Source of the DNA: Eurosta solidaginis
Lineage: Eukaryota > Arthropoda > Insecta > Diptera > Tephritidae
Assembly: GCF_040869045.1 (NCBI RefSeq)
Contig: NC_090319.1
Coordinates: forward strand, 377,533,601-377,597,600
Reading direction: 5' to 3'
Length of the DNA: 64,000 nucleotides
Shown: positions 46,395-57,199 of the stretch, piece after piece
Layout: each line of letters opens with the position of its first letter
Position numbering within the stretch: the first letter of the stretch is position 1
Made by a program: the position numbers and the translations under genes
The notes under the pieces: model-generated
Seen by the model: the letters and a program-made list of their open reading frames with translations, nothing else
Database searches by the model: none
What the model was told of the DNA's origin: nothing

Positions 46395-47095
46395 AATATC
46401 TTCGCCGATAGCCAAGCGGCTATGAAGGCCATGAGTTCAACTTTGGTGCGATCGAGGGTGGTATGGGAGTGCCTGACATCGAACTACTTCATGATTAAGA
46501 TTATCTGTGTCCCCGGCCATAGTGGTATCCCGGGCAACTGACAAGCGGATCTCTTAGCCCGCGTCATCCGTACAATTGAATGGAATGAACATAGCTGTAG
46601 GGATTTTGAGATGTCGATGTCCATATGTGGTCTGCTCCTACACAAATGGTCCTCGAGTTAGCTTAGCAGGGCGGACAGAGCCCGTTGCAAGGTGGCAAGA
46701 TCCTTCTGGCCAGAATTGGATGGCAGGAGGTCTGCCGAAATTATTGGGTTCACTAAGACTAGTCTATCAATGGTCATTGAGGTTTTGACAGCACACTGTT
46801 AAATGCGAGTCAATGCGGTATGCCGCAATATACTGGAAAGCCTATTCTGCTGCAGCCTTTGCATGTAAGAACTAGGCGCAAGTATTTGGTCGCGGCTAAC
46901 TTGTATCTGCGGACGATTTATCCAAGGTTCATCGGCCTCATTAGAAATTATATAGTTGCTATGCAACGATTTTCTAAGTAGCTATAGCTACGTCACAGTT
47001 GTTTTATGTGGTATCACAACGGACTTTCATGCGGTCCAAATGAACTCCTATACCAGGGCAGCTGCCTCCTAACCTAACCTACCCCAACCTATGGT
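46395..47095 (+). pseudogene. LINE RNase H fragment and 3' UTR (R1/LOA-like)
   Basis: IFADSQAAMKAMSS (catalytic Asp) and ICVPGHSGIPGN followed by a stop in place of the residue before QADLLAR (His and last Asp of RNase H). A decayed tail follows, and the 3' end has GTGGTATCACAACGGAC and CAGCTGCCTCCTAACC then CTAACCTACCCC. The latter tail is typical of one dipteran LINE group. 5'-truncated and dead. Confidence 0.7.
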
Positions 47096-47099
47096 TAAT

Positions 47100-47699
47100 T
47101 TGATGTTTGACGTAAGGCTCATATCTGACGACCAGCAGGGAATACATTCGTAAAAAGCATAAAACTCCGAATTGAGATTCTTTTTTAACTCACAATTGAT
47201 TCCAAATGTTTGCTAGGTAAACCAATGTGCCTATCTGGGTTAACTACTAAATTTGTTTAAGAAAAAATTCAGAAATTGATTTTGATAGAGTAAGCCTTTT
47301 TTTGATGACCGAGTAATATTAGATATGTTGTAGTCAGCTATTCACAATGTTTATTGTACATGATATTGATGTGTTAATAAATATGTTATTTTTGTTTAGT
47401 TTAGAACAGAAGTCTCACCCCAATACCCCAGTTTCAAAGACTCATGGTATAATAAAAGTAGAGTAAGTATTGTTTTTTCGTGTTGTGTTGATAAACTTAG
47501 GTACATATACTTTCCTAACAAAAATACACTACATTCAAAGGTATCAAGCGCACTTAGTATTTTATTATGTACATAGTAAAAAGCAGTTTCAGGTAAATAT
47601 TTATTCTAATTTTTCAGACGTTCTAATTTTTAATTAATAAGCCAGATATGAGCTTTTAGCAAATACGCCGCGCACATTATTTCATGATGCCATAACATC
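47100..47699. other. No gene recognised
   Basis: AT-rich with no repeats I can name. Confidence 0.4.
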
Positions 47700-48549
47700 A
47701 GATAAATAACACCACTATTCGATAATGCAAAATGGCCTTTATTAAAGTTCTTCACAATAATAACACTGCTACTGCTCGACAGATGGAATGCTTAAATCAA
47801 ACTGATTCTCGCGCCTCTACTGTTGCTGCTTTTATATTGTGTGATTTCCTCGTTGCATCTTCTAGGTGCTTCCAGAATTTACTTAGTTACTGGTATATAA
47901 TTATAACTACACACGTGCATCGTGTGTAGCTCTCATATGCGCGTGTATTTGTGTGTTTGTGCGTTGCTTCTCCGCTGCGTGTACGTACATATGTGTAGAC
48001 ATAACGATTGATTCGTTTATGTAGATACATAATGATTGTTGTTGTTGTTGTTGTAGCGATAAGGTTGCTCCCCGAAGGCTTTGGGGAGTGTTATCGATGT
48101 GATGGTCCTTTCCCGGATACAGATCTGGTACGCTCCGGTACCACAACACCATTAAGGTGCTAGCCCGACCATATCGGGATCGATTTATGTGGCCACATTA
48201 AACCTTCAGGCCATCCCCTCCCTCCCCACCCCCAAGTTCCATGAGCAGCTTGGGGTCGCCAGAGCCTCGTCTGTTAGTGAAACAGGATTCGCCGCGGATA
48301 GGTGAGGTTGACAATTGGGTTTGGAGAAGCTATATATTGCGCTGGCAACCTGAAGGGTTGCGCTACACAGCCCCTTGAAACCGGTATTATAGTCGCCTTT
48401 TTCGAAAGGCATACCTACCGCGGGTATATTTTGAACCCCTAACCCGCTGGGAAATACAATAATGATTGATTTATGGATGTGCATACAAGTCACTCTTAGC
48501 ATCGGTTTAGAGATGATAATATCCCTTAGTTTTGCTAATATTCGTCACA
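47700..48549 (-). mobile_element. Solo LTR, second copy, interrupted by a SINE-like repeat
   Basis: Aligns with 5091-5634 over almost its full length: the CAAAATGGCCTTTATTAAAG block (47727), TCTCGCGCCTCTACTGTTG (47805), TAGCATCGG (48497) and the end GCTAATATTCGTCACA. The outermost ~60 bp on the low-coordinate side are lost. A 415-bp insertion lies at 48039-48453; the copy at 5091 shows the empty site at ~5540-5555. Confidence 0.75.
48039..48453 (-). repeat. CAA-tailed SINE-like repeat, complete, nested in solo LTR
   Basis: Best full copy on the minus strand. Flanked by ATACATAATGATTG (48025-48038) and ATACAATAATGATTG (48454-48468), a 14-15 bp target duplication with one indel. The uninterrupted sequence is seen at 5540-5555. 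Runs from the CCCCTAACCCGCTGGG end (5') to the (CAA)n tail (3'). Confidence 0.9.
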
Positions 48550-48972
48550 ATATTGTGAAAAAAAAATCAAAACCACAAAAGATCAAAAATTGATTTCAAA
48601 AGCTGCCAACATTTCACTGTGTCAAGCTAATTCGCCGACGATTCCAGAAGAATCTTAATTGGAACAAGTACAATAAACCATCTTCATGGAAGAAGAGGAA
48701 TGTACTTTGATCAAATACTTCACATAATGAACTTTAGAGACCAATGTTCCTTCAACAAGCAACCGGGAGAACTGTAAATAAGCTACCAATAAAACGTACG
48801 CAATAAGTCTGATGGCAGCCCACAGAAAAAATATTGCTAATCGTATTTTTGATTTTCATGCCGCCAACAGATCTGCCGCTTTTTTTCGGCCAACCACTGA
48901 CCAAAGTGGTCAGGCTTTTTCAAAGGAAATATTCAATTTATATTCTTATTTTCTGCATTGAAGTTACGCTAA
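48550..48972. other. No gene recognised
   Basis: No feature identified. Confidence 0.4.
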
Positions 48973-49385
48973 GAACAAGTAAGGACGGGACTGCCTTCGA
49001 CTGCGCATGAGATGACGATGAATATCATATCGAGGTTGTAAGGAATGTATACTGCATATAAGACCGATTTATAAGATTTTCCAGACAATAATATATACCG
49101 TATGTGTAAGCATCTGGTGATAAATTGTGGAAAAAATATCTGTTGCATGTTGGATATATGTCGGAGTAGTCCGATCCGGTCGGTTCTTAAAAATGTCTAA
49201 TCAGACAAAAAAATATACCCGCCCACCAAATTTAATCAACATATACCAAAAATTGAGGGACTTTATGGCATTCAAACAGATAGACGGATAGAAAGAAGGA
49301 CATGACGAAATCAACTCAGCTCGTCGTCCTGATCATTTCGGTACACTTTTTAGTGAGCCAATCTTATTTCCTTAAGGCATTATAA
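48973..49385 (+). mobile_element. Short DINE-1/mini-me-like element, second copy
   Basis: Starts GAACAAGTAAGGACGGGAC and shares with 8703-9170 the GATATATGTCGGAGTAGTCCG block and the end CAACTCAGCTCGTCGTCCTG. The microsatellite near the 3' end is degraded to AGACGGATAGAAAGAAGGAC. Confidence 0.6.
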
Positions 49386-50745
49386 ATAAAAGACTCGTGA
49401 CAAACTTAATTGCCTTTTATTTTCATGAAAGGTATAGAAACACGTATACCGGTGCTGGTCATCAATCAAAATTTTGCTGCACAAATCCGCAGTTGGTTAA
49501 CGAGCTACACAAACATTTCAAAACACAAAACCGCAAATAAGCAAATATTTTCGCGTCGTTTCAATTGTTTGGTGTATTTTAAATATTGAACATAGGCAAT
49601 TTTTTTAGCCTTATAATTTTTTTGTTCGTCTGATGGTATTTATTTATACCGGGCCTAAAAAATTCCACTCAAAATTGTGGCTTAAGTTGCTGCATGGAGC
49701 TGCCAGATACAAAACAAATGAACAGAAGTGAAATTGGCTGCAGAGCTTCTGCACATCTTTTTTGGATTTTACTCTTCACTGAAATTTTTTATTTGGGTAC
49801 ACTTTATTTGTTTTCCATAGCTTCCTCTGTAAAAATTTAATTGCCTCGAATTTAGGAAAACCTTATAATTGAAATGGAATTTTTCGATAATTGTGATAAA
49901 GGTATTTGCGGATGCGGAGACAAAACCAATAACGCCGTTGGGCACTTGAGCACGACTCCGCTAATACACATATATGTACAAAGTTGGAGTTTGATAAGAG
50001 ATCTCTGCTCTGCCATGTGAGATGCTTGAGGTAAAGAGGAAATCACTACATATATGATTAGCTTGACTTTCGAATTGTACGTTCATCTTAGATCCCTGGA
50101 GACGTATCTGCAGAATTGCCTTGTGATGCATCTACACCCCATTGAGGCTTTTGTAGCATTGAAAAACTGTGACTCGCAGATAATTTACCAACGACACATT
50201 CCCGAACAGCAATCCATACAAGGGGATTACTAGTATGTGAAAAATAAAAAATAAATATCAGCGCCTTACTTGGGCTGATTCCACTACGGTGTACATTTTT
50301 CTTCGGCAATCGTTTTGGATTATCAACCTTTTTGTAATATTAGACAGGACTCCTGTAAACTTTCCTCTCACAAAGGAGGTCGCCTGCGTAGTTTGTAGTA
50401 TTTCAATTGTTACATGAGTTCTTCCACCACGAAACTCGACACGAGAACGGATAGCACCCCAACCTGTGAGCTATCTTTGGAGTTTTATGTATGTAACATG
50501 GCGTCATCAAGCGACGTTTCGGATATTCTTGTCGAAGTAGCACGGTAATGCACATTCTTGTATGCCTCTGACTTACTTTTTTATATATACTCTTTTAAGT
50601 CTTAAGTGGGTTGTGCTGCCGAAAGCACCGCTCCTCCGCAATCGAAATAACACAAAAGTTTTGTGATCAGAGTGAGACGGAGTAGCATTTGCCGATCTAC
50701 GCGTCTTATAGGAGTACTGGTCCAGATTTTTGCACTATAGTGTTG
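49386..50745. other. No gene recognised
   Basis: Mixed composition. 50090-50310 and 50330-50660 are slightly GC-richer and may be decayed element coding sequence, but no motif is recognisable. Confidence 0.35.
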
Positions 50746-50750
50746 GATTT

Positions 50751-50888
50751 GGGACCCGTTTTAAACACAAAAAAGTCTTGTAATGCAAGTAATTTCCTTT
50801 TGAAAAAAGAAAAAAATAAATAAATAAAAAATTTGTCCGAACAAATTCATTTGTATTACAAGACTTGAACTTTTGTGAAACGGGCCCC
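50751..50888. mobile_element. Small MITE with GGG(A/C)CCCGTTT ends
   Basis: GGGACCCGTTTTAAACAC at the left and GTGAAACGGGCCCC at the right are inverted, and AGTCTTGTAAT(G/A)CAA follows inside each arm, giving ~40-bp imperfect TIRs around an A-rich centre. GGGCCCGTT-type ends resemble PIF/Harbinger MITEs; no target duplication seen. Confidence 0.5.
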
Positions 50889-51394
50889 TGATCGGACTAT
50901 CTATAAATAATTTTACAATGAATTCAAATAAAATAAAACCAGACTTACTCTTTGAAAGTCCGCACCAAACAATAGTAGTTTTTTTCCTTTTTTGAATACG
51001 AAAACGTCCCACCCTCTCCCTGAAATGCTTGGGATATATACATGAATGTTCCTTGTAGTTCCCATTCGATGTAGAAGTAGGGTATGACTCAAGGGATTCT
51101 ATTGCGAATCCGTTCACGACTTCATGGAAGTGGCTGTTTGTAAGGTGCCAGTATGCAATATGGGATTCCTTAATTTTTTTTTTATAAGCCTCGGAGGACA
51201 ATGATAATGGCGACGTGGTAACTGTCGTTCTGGAGGGTGCAATTCTATTAATTACTAGATAGCAAAGGTGAGGAGAAAACCCGATACCCTTGTCGCTGGA
51301 AAGTTTCGTTAGCCGACTATGTCGAAGTAAACATCGTAGTAATCCGCCCAAAAATTAAAAATACATCGTGCATCTCCGAACTCTTCGCCGACAT
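50889..51394. other. No gene recognised; open minus frame
   Basis: The minus strand is open for 196 codons (50761-51351) but the last third falls inside the MITE at 50751-50888 and no family motif, signal peptide or intron structure supports it. Confidence 0.35.
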
Positions 51395-51555
51395 ATTTAA
51401 ATTAAGAGGTAAAAAGAGTCGAGCACATGCCTCCGGATTGGAATTTAAGTATGTACGGCGTATTTTGCGATAAACTGAAGCTCAACTGAACGAATTGATT
51501 AAACCCCATCAGTGTGTCTTCACACCTGGTAAATCTCCTATCTATCAGATCTTTA
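51395..51555 (+). pseudogene. RTE-type LINE, part 1 (RT), interrupted by an LTR
   Basis: The plus strand contains MPPDWNLS, QLNELIKPHQC and FTPGKSPIYQIF, the CxP..W..., YQxGFxPGKST and TxDQIF region of an RTE reverse transcriptase. The frame stops being LINE-like at IFM (51555), where the LTR begins, and resumes after it at HKTLEKT (52085). Confidence 0.65.
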
Positions 51556-52080
51556 TGGACGAATATTAGAAACACTAAGGGTACTATCATCTCTAAGCCG
51601 ATGCTAAACAGTGACTTGTATGCACATCAATAAATCAATCATTATGTCTACATATATGTACGTATACGCAGCGGAGAAGAGAAGCACAAACACATGCATA
51701 TATCTTATCTGTGATGCTCCTAAAAGTAGGCAATTATGATTGTGCAAGTATCAGTCACATCTACACGCGCATATGAGAAGCTAGAAACGTAGTAATTTTA
51801 TAGCTGACAACTAACTAGTAAATTCTAGAAATGGAAGCGCCCAGAAGTATGCGAACGAGAAATCACAGAGTACAAAAGGCGGCAACAGTAGAGGCACGAC
51901 AATCAGTTTGATTTAAGACGCTATCTGGCGAGCAATAGTAGTGTTATTGATGTTATTGTGAAGTACTTTAATAAAGGCCATTTTGCATTATTGAAAAGTG
52001 GAGTTATTTATTCAACAGTTTTGTGATTCGAACGTTAGCAGAAAGTTGCAAACAAGAGGAATTGCACTAAATTCGTTACA
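51556..52080 (+). mobile_element. Solo LTR, third copy, inserted in an RTE LINE
   Basis: Same family as 5091-5634, opposite orientation: starts (TG)GACGAATATTAG, has TTTAATAAAGGCC (51970) as polyadenylation signal and ends AAATTCGTTACA. The flanking LINE reading frame joins across it (IF[T] / LEKT), so the LTR is a simple insertion followed by LTR-LTR recombination. Target duplication unclear because the left end has diverged. Confidence 0.7.
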
Positions 52081-53230
52081 GTACATAAAACGCTGGAGAA
52101 GACTTCAAGGCAGCGCGAAAAAAGTTTTTTGAAAGCTGCCTTGTCTGACTTTAAGTTCCTTGCTCCGTAAGGTTTGGGAGGGACCTCACCGAGCTACTCG
52201 ATATCACGAAGTTTCAGACAAAGCGACTCATTTTCGAATGACTTCTTTAACCTAATGCTGGAGAGGATAACTCTAGGAGCAGAACTATACCGATATGGCA
52301 CATTTGTCATACGAGTGTAAAATTGCTGGCGTATGCTGATGATACTAATATTATTGACTTAAACAAATGCGTCGTGAGTTCTACCCCTTTGGATTGGATA
52401 AAGATGCAAAAAAGTGAGTCTCGCGGTAAATGAGGACAATACGATATACTTACTGTCATCCAATATACATTTGGCATATTCGCATCTTGGCCGCTACGTC
52501 ACTGTACTTATATAGTTTCGAGACTGTGAAGGACCTTGACTATCTAGGAACCAGCATTAACAGCAAAAACAATAGCAGATTATAAACGAAAGGGAGAATA
52601 ACTTTTGAAAACAAGTGCAACTTTGGACTGAGCAACAGAGGCAATTGAAAAGTCTATCGTGAACGATCCTTTGCTGGCGTGTGGCTTGAAATCATAGGCG
52701 GAATCAAGAGAAGATGATGGCTCTTGGAGTGTTCAAGAAAAAAGTTCTCCAAAAGATTCATGGTTCTGTCCGTGATGGCAACGGCGAATATCCAAGTGAT
52801 GAGCGTTTATTTGCTGCACTATCTTCATATTATACGCTTTGATGGCTAGTTCATGTTATTAGCACGGAGGAAGACGCTCAGGCCAAGTAAGTATTTTAAT
52901 AGACTTGCTACGAAACGTCCAAAACCAGCTATGAGATTAAGCGCAAATTAATGCTGAAGTATTGAAAAGATGCTCTGGTCTTTGGAGTAATTGAGAGAAA
53001 ATTTCTCCAAAAAGCTTATTATTTTTCCACAATGCGTAGGCATGCATCAAAGAAGATTTCATATTGAGCTGTATTAGCTTAATATATTATGCTTACGTGG
53101 AGCTTTACGAACAAAAGTCCAAAGGCTCTGCGGATAAGGTCATATTATGCGAATAGGGTGACGGTGTTCCAACCAAAGAAGTTCCGTCTATCAACACCGT
53201 ATTGCGATGGAAGAGACGTGTGATAGACTG
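52081..53230 (+). pseudogene. RTE-type LINE, part 2 (RT catalytic region to 3' end)
   Basis: After LEKT (52090) come a GRDLTE-like stretch, FFNLMLERI, and AYADDTNII, the intact catalytic box (~52336), then LAVNEDNTIYLLSSN and a YLGTSIN-like motif. Many frameshifts and stops follow to the tail with FRLSTPYCDGRD (~53185-53220). This part starts about where the minus-strand RTE at 22853 stops, so the two copies are complementary in coverage but are not necessarily the same subfamily. Confidence 0.7.
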
Positions 53231-53244
53231 GTAATCCCTTAGTT

Positions 53245-53575
53245 CTTTTTCTTGCACAGACAAGGAGATTAGCTGAAGGGTTTGGGGAGTTTTATCGATG
53301 TTGATGCACCTTTGCCGGATATTGATCTGGTACGTTCCGGAGAAAAACACCATAAATGTACTAGCCCGACCAATGCGGAAACGATATGATATGACTACGT
53401 TGAACCTTAGAGGTCATCCAACTCCCTTCTTCCGTGAGGAACTTCTGCTCCCCAGGGCCTCGCCTGATAAATCAACAGGATTCGCCAAGTAAAGGTGAAG
53501 CTGACAATTGGGTCGGAAAAGCCATAAATTGTGCTGGCAAAATCGTCTCGACGGATAAACTCGAACTTATGATGA
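53245..53575 (-). repeat. CAA-tailed SINE-like repeat, diverged
   Basis: Recognisable blocks: GGGGAGTTTTATCGATGTTG, GGTACGTTCCGG, CAGGATTCGCC and TGACAATTGGGT. The GTT tail is eroded to GCACAGACAAGG. Lies just beyond the 3' end of the lipase gene. Confidence 0.65.
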
Positions 53576-53670
53576 CGATGACTTTTTTATCACGAAAGGA
53601 TTGTGGTAAACATTAGAAAGCGGTGGTTTTGGTCTTTATTAAAAAAGTTTATATTTTCGTTTTTATAATT

Positions 53671-53676
53671 TTTATT
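53671..53676 (-). promoter_or_regulatory. Polyadenylation signal AATAAA of the left lipase copy
   Basis: AATAAA on the minus strand, about 50 nt after the lipase stop codon (53726-53728). Confidence 0.6.
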
Positions 53677-53725
53677 TAATTCTAAAACTTTCGTTACAAC
53701 CAACGACTTAATTTACAAAAATTGC

Positions 53726-54825
53726 TTAGTTACCAAAGCCATATGGAGATGTTTTATGCACTGGAACATAATATACACCACTCGATAACTTATTTTTCTC
53801 AGAATCACCCATTCTTACACCGCTATATTGGCTATCACAAGTTTTATTAACCAAATTCATATAACTTCCACAGCGCATGGAAGGGAAGCTATTAGAACGC
53901 ACAGCCTCAGCATAATATAAGCATGCATGTTGATGATTACATCCAACCGATGTATAATCTATACATTCTGGTTGCTCAAAGCCACCATTCGGGTAAAAAC
54001 TAACCTTACCAATTGGTTTTACAAAACCCAAAGTACCACTACTTGTCTGTATGGACTCAACATATTGAGCATCGTTGCTATTGAGACGGTTATCTGGCTG
54101 ATCGTAGTGTTTTAGTGGTATGGCAGGATCTAAACCAATGATTGTGTGTATTTTTCCCGAAAGAACATTTTTACCAACAAAACCGACTATATGAGCACCC
54201 AAACTAAAACCAATAAGGTGTGTGTTATCCAACGACATGCCATGATTTTCAACTAAATAATCAATGACATTGGCAATTTTCTCTCCTATACCAGGTAGAG
54301 CAACAACGGCAGAAGCATAAGCTTCATCCATGGAACGTCCCCAATTTACTAAGATGACATTATATTCACCTTTAGCCAACCAGGCATCACGTATCAGAGT
54401 GATGAGATCTGCTGTGTAGTTCTGAGTATAGCCGTGGATTATAAAACGTGTTGGGTTGTTGGGATTGAAATTCGATTGAGAAATGGCATTGGCATTAATT
54501 GTTATGGTTTGTGCTTCTGTTGGATTTGATTAAGTATAGAGATAGAAGTCTATAGGTGAAGCCGGTTTGTCCCTTATTTCAATTTCTTCATACTCGACAA
54601 GTTGATTTTCACCATCCTCAATAGTCACCCATACAAAGCTGAGGTCAAGTTGTGAAACGTACCAGCCATTTTCATCATTGATGCGCCCATCGTTGGTGTC
54701 GGCCAAAGGTCCAGCCTCGACTAAAGCAAATATAAGTCAATATCATCTTTCTTACTTCGTAATACTTAGGGTTTTCAATAATTACCTGTTAACGCCAAAC
54801 TTGCTATAATAATAAAAACCTTCAT
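53726..54825 (-). pseudogene. Secreted neutral lipase (pancreatic-lipase family), left copy, nonsense at codon 77
   Basis: Two exons: 54825-54786 (MKVFIIIASLALT, signal peptide) and 54720-53726, with a 65-nt GT-AG intron; 345 codons in one frame including the terminal stop, the usual length for this fly gut-lipase family. Exon 2 shows the family's ENGWYVSQLDLSF start, TRFIIHGY (~105), VILVNWGR (~136), the nucleophile elbow GFSLGAH with Ser186, GLDPA with Asp211 and CNHQHA with His276, and a FYVPV-like end. The elbow has Phe where most lipases have His (GHSLG). A TAA at 54530-54532 replaces codon 77 (YLYT-stop-SNPTEA), removing the whole catalytic domain. No other lesion is visible, so loss is recent, polymorphic, or a sequence error. 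It resembles the Drosophila CG6271/CG6277-type cluster; likely role was extracellular triacylglycerol or phospholipid digestion in the gut. It is the left arm of an inverted duplication with 63713. Confidence 0.85.
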
Positions 54826-54847
54826 TTCGTGAAGAATATGTAAACTT

Positions 54848-54884
54848 GTCTGAAATCTAAACCAAACTGCTCTCTATTTTTATA
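54848..54884 (-). promoter_or_regulatory. Core promoter of the left lipase copy
   Basis: TATAAAAA at 54884-54877 and an initiator-like TTTCAGAC about 30 nt downstream (54855-54848), 25-30 nt before the ATG at 54825. Both elements are conserved at the same spacing in the right copy (63654, 63683), which supports them. Confidence 0.7.
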
Positions 54885-55224
54885 GGTTGAGGGTTACATA
54901 TTCATATGAATGTATGTAATCATGCACATATATGTAAAGCAGAGGTAAGAAAGTTTTCGAAAGCAAACACAACTTTGTTTGTTGTTCTACATAAATCTAT
55001 GGAAGTGTGCTTTCAACTCAATTAAGTTATGGACATTGTAGCACTTTTAAGTGTAACTGAGAACTGCGACATTAGGTTCCCAAGCGTCGTCACGTTTCAA
55101 AGCGATCGTAATTTTTATCACAGCTTGCTTTTGCTTTTCCCGCCCTAAGAGGATATATTTGGGAAGGATGTTCATGAAAAGTCCAGACCCTATAGAAATA
55201 TTATAGAGACCGATCACTGGTTTG

Positions 55225-55365
55225 TAATATTTACTTTATAACGTAGCTAACGGTTTCTGATAGGGCTTTTAATTTTTGGTGAGCAAACAATGAGGACATA
55301 TTTGGTCTATGTCAGATCCTTACGGTTCATTGAGTTCAACCTAACGTGGCAATATAAATGTATAA
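55225..55365 (+). repeat. LINE 3' UTR scrap
   Basis: The TATGTCAGATCCTTACGG..AGTTCAACCTAACG stretch matches the 3' UTR end seen at 36110-36170 (TATGTGAGGTCCTCATGG..CAGTTCAACCTAGCC). It begins where homology between the two lipase arms ends (~55222). Confidence 0.55.
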
Positions 55366-55439
55366 ATATTATTTCTCCGTTCCTCACAAGTCTAATTCCT
55401 ATATACGAACTGGCGCTTATCAGAGGGACAGCTGTCATT

Positions 55440-56700
55440 GAAATTTTTGCCCGAAGCGCTAAAATGTGAGCTCAAAAGCTGCTACTTTTGGAGATCAACC
55501 TACAGCGGTATCAATTTAGAATACGGAGTTGCAGCTAATAAGTCCCCGGGACCCGAGAAAATGCCAAATATAGCCCTAAAATCCGCGATAAGGTCTAGAA
55601 CATAAGCATTTACGGACCTCTTCAATGCCTGTATCCAAGAAGGCGTCTCCCCCGCTCATGGAAACTTCAAGGACTGGTTATTTTGCTGCAATCTGGTAAG
55701 ATGTCCGACCAGCTATCCTCATACAGGTCACTTTGTATGATGGATTCGAAAGGAAAGATTCTCAATCGTATTATTAGTGAGAATCTGGAGCAAACGCTGG
55801 TAAGTCAAACAGTTAGTTTGAATTTCGAAAATCAAGATCCACGATATATGCTATACAAACAGTTGATTCGTGAAGCCATAACCGGAGGTCGTAATAAAAC
55901 GAAGCTGTGTGCACTGATTACTTTGGATATAAGAAAAGCTTTTAACACCGCGAGCTGGATGCCGAAGTTGACTGCGCAATGAAACTTTAGCACTCTTACT
56001 TACCTGCTCAGAATAATTGGTAGCTATTGTAGCGACAAAGTAATTATCTTTGATACGGATGAGGGAGCAAGAAAGCACAACATCACCGGCGGTGTCCTGC
56101 AGGGATCTGTTCTAGGGCCAACGCTATGGAAAGTGATGTATGACGGAGTGCTACAAATCGACCTTCCCGGAGGCACGCAAACTGCCGGCTATGCTTATTA
56201 TATGGTCATAGCAGCAGTTGCCAAGGAACTGGATCTGCTCCAAGCATTATGCAATGACGCATAGGAAGAATATAGGAAGGGCTGACGTAGGCAGGGCTGG
56301 AAATGCCTAACAATAAGACAGAAGTGGTTTTGGTGACCTTAAAGCGAACTGTGGATGAAAGGTGGACTTTAATGTTAGTTCGGAATATACTAGATTAGTA
56401 CGAGCGGAAGAACGGTGAACATAACAACCACCTCACGCAGATATTGAGTGGGCAAGGCGTTTTTAAAGAGTATCTACATAAGTGTACACAGAATTTTTGG
56501 GGAAGAGCCTTTCATTAAGAAGCTGGTTCCCTCATAGACATACATTGCTGGAATGGTGTGGGTAAAATGGCGTTTCTAGTTATGACGTGATTGATACATG
56601 CCGAAAGGATGTAGATGAGAAGCAATGGCGACTAAATCGCCCGGCCGTGACGTTATGCCTCACGACGGTACTGCGTGGTGTGGGTACATGAACAGGATGA
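55440..56700 (+). pseudogene. R1/LOA-group LINE reverse transcriptase, decayed
   Basis: KSPGPEKMPNIALKSAIRSR and LFNACIQEGVSPA (55530-55650), SSYRSLCMMDSKGKILNRII (55710-55790), LITLDIRKAFNTASW (first catalytic Asp region), YLLRIIGSYCSDKVI, ITGGVLQGSVLGPTLWKVMY, and GYAYYMV where active R1-type enzymes have GFADDV. Both Asp residues of the ADD box are therefore lost. Several stops and a frameshift near 55980 add to it. The stretch after ~56300 is only weakly recognisable. Confidence 0.75.
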
Positions 56701-56761
56701 GCCTGGTTTCATTGATCCACTTGAGGGCCGTGCTCTGTCCCAACGTCCAAGAAAAAAATTC

Positions 56762-57070
56762 TTACTCTCACTCTTACTTTTACACTTACTAATAATATAA
56801 CTTTTACTCTTACTCTTACTCTCACTCTTACTCTTACTCTTACTCTTACTCTTAATCTTACTCTTCGTCTTACTCTTACTCTTACTCTTACTCTATCTCT
56901 AACTCTTACGCTTACTCTTACTCTTACTCTTACTCTTACTCTTAGTCTTACTATTACTATTACTCTTACTATTACTTTGACTCTTGCTTTTACTCTTGCT
57001 CTTACTTTTACTCCTCCTTTTGCCACTCATTCTCTTACTCTTTCTCTCACTCTTACTCTAACCCTTACTC
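56762..57070. repeat. Hexanucleotide array (ACTCTT)n, ~300 bp
   Basis: TTACTC/ACTCTT units with few variants (TCACTC, TTACTA, TTAATC). The minus frame rich in RVRVRV is an artefact of the period. Confidence 0.95.
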
Positions 57071-57084
57071 TTTAGATGAAGTGG

Positions 57085-57140
57085 CCGGGTCGTGTGTACC
57101 TCACATAGACTTTATGAGTCCATAGTGTTTTATTGAATAT
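57085..57140 (-). repeat. LINE 3' UTR scrap
   Basis: GTACCTCACATAGACTTTATG..CCATAGTGTT matches 27943-27978 (GACCTCACATAGACTGAATG..CCATAGTGTT), the UTR of the RNase H LINE, in the same relative orientation. Confidence 0.5.
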
Positions 57141-57199
57141 AACAAAGTTAAATTACATGAAATCGCAAAAAATAGCTCACAGCAACAATAGCTCACAGA

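Noticed and set aside
46155..46415. 86-codon minus-strand frame near the RNase H fragment
   Set aside because: No motif; it partly overlaps, in antisense, the DSQAA region of the LINE.
50761..51351. 196-codon minus-strand gene
   Set aside because: Its 3' third lies in a MITE, no family motif is visible, and an open frame of this length can occur by chance here.
53726..54379. Taking the lipase as a 217-residue protein starting at a TTG
   Set aside because: Family similarity continues upstream in the same frame through codon 77 to a signal peptide in a separate exon, so the start is at 54825 and the gene is interrupted.
54530..54532. Programmed stop-codon readthrough of the lipase
   Set aside because: The stop is TAA followed by T, a poor readthrough context, and the sister copy is also broken. 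Pseudogenisation or a sequence error is simpler.
56709..57026. 105-codon Arg/Val-rich frame
   Set aside because: By-product of the ACTCTT array.
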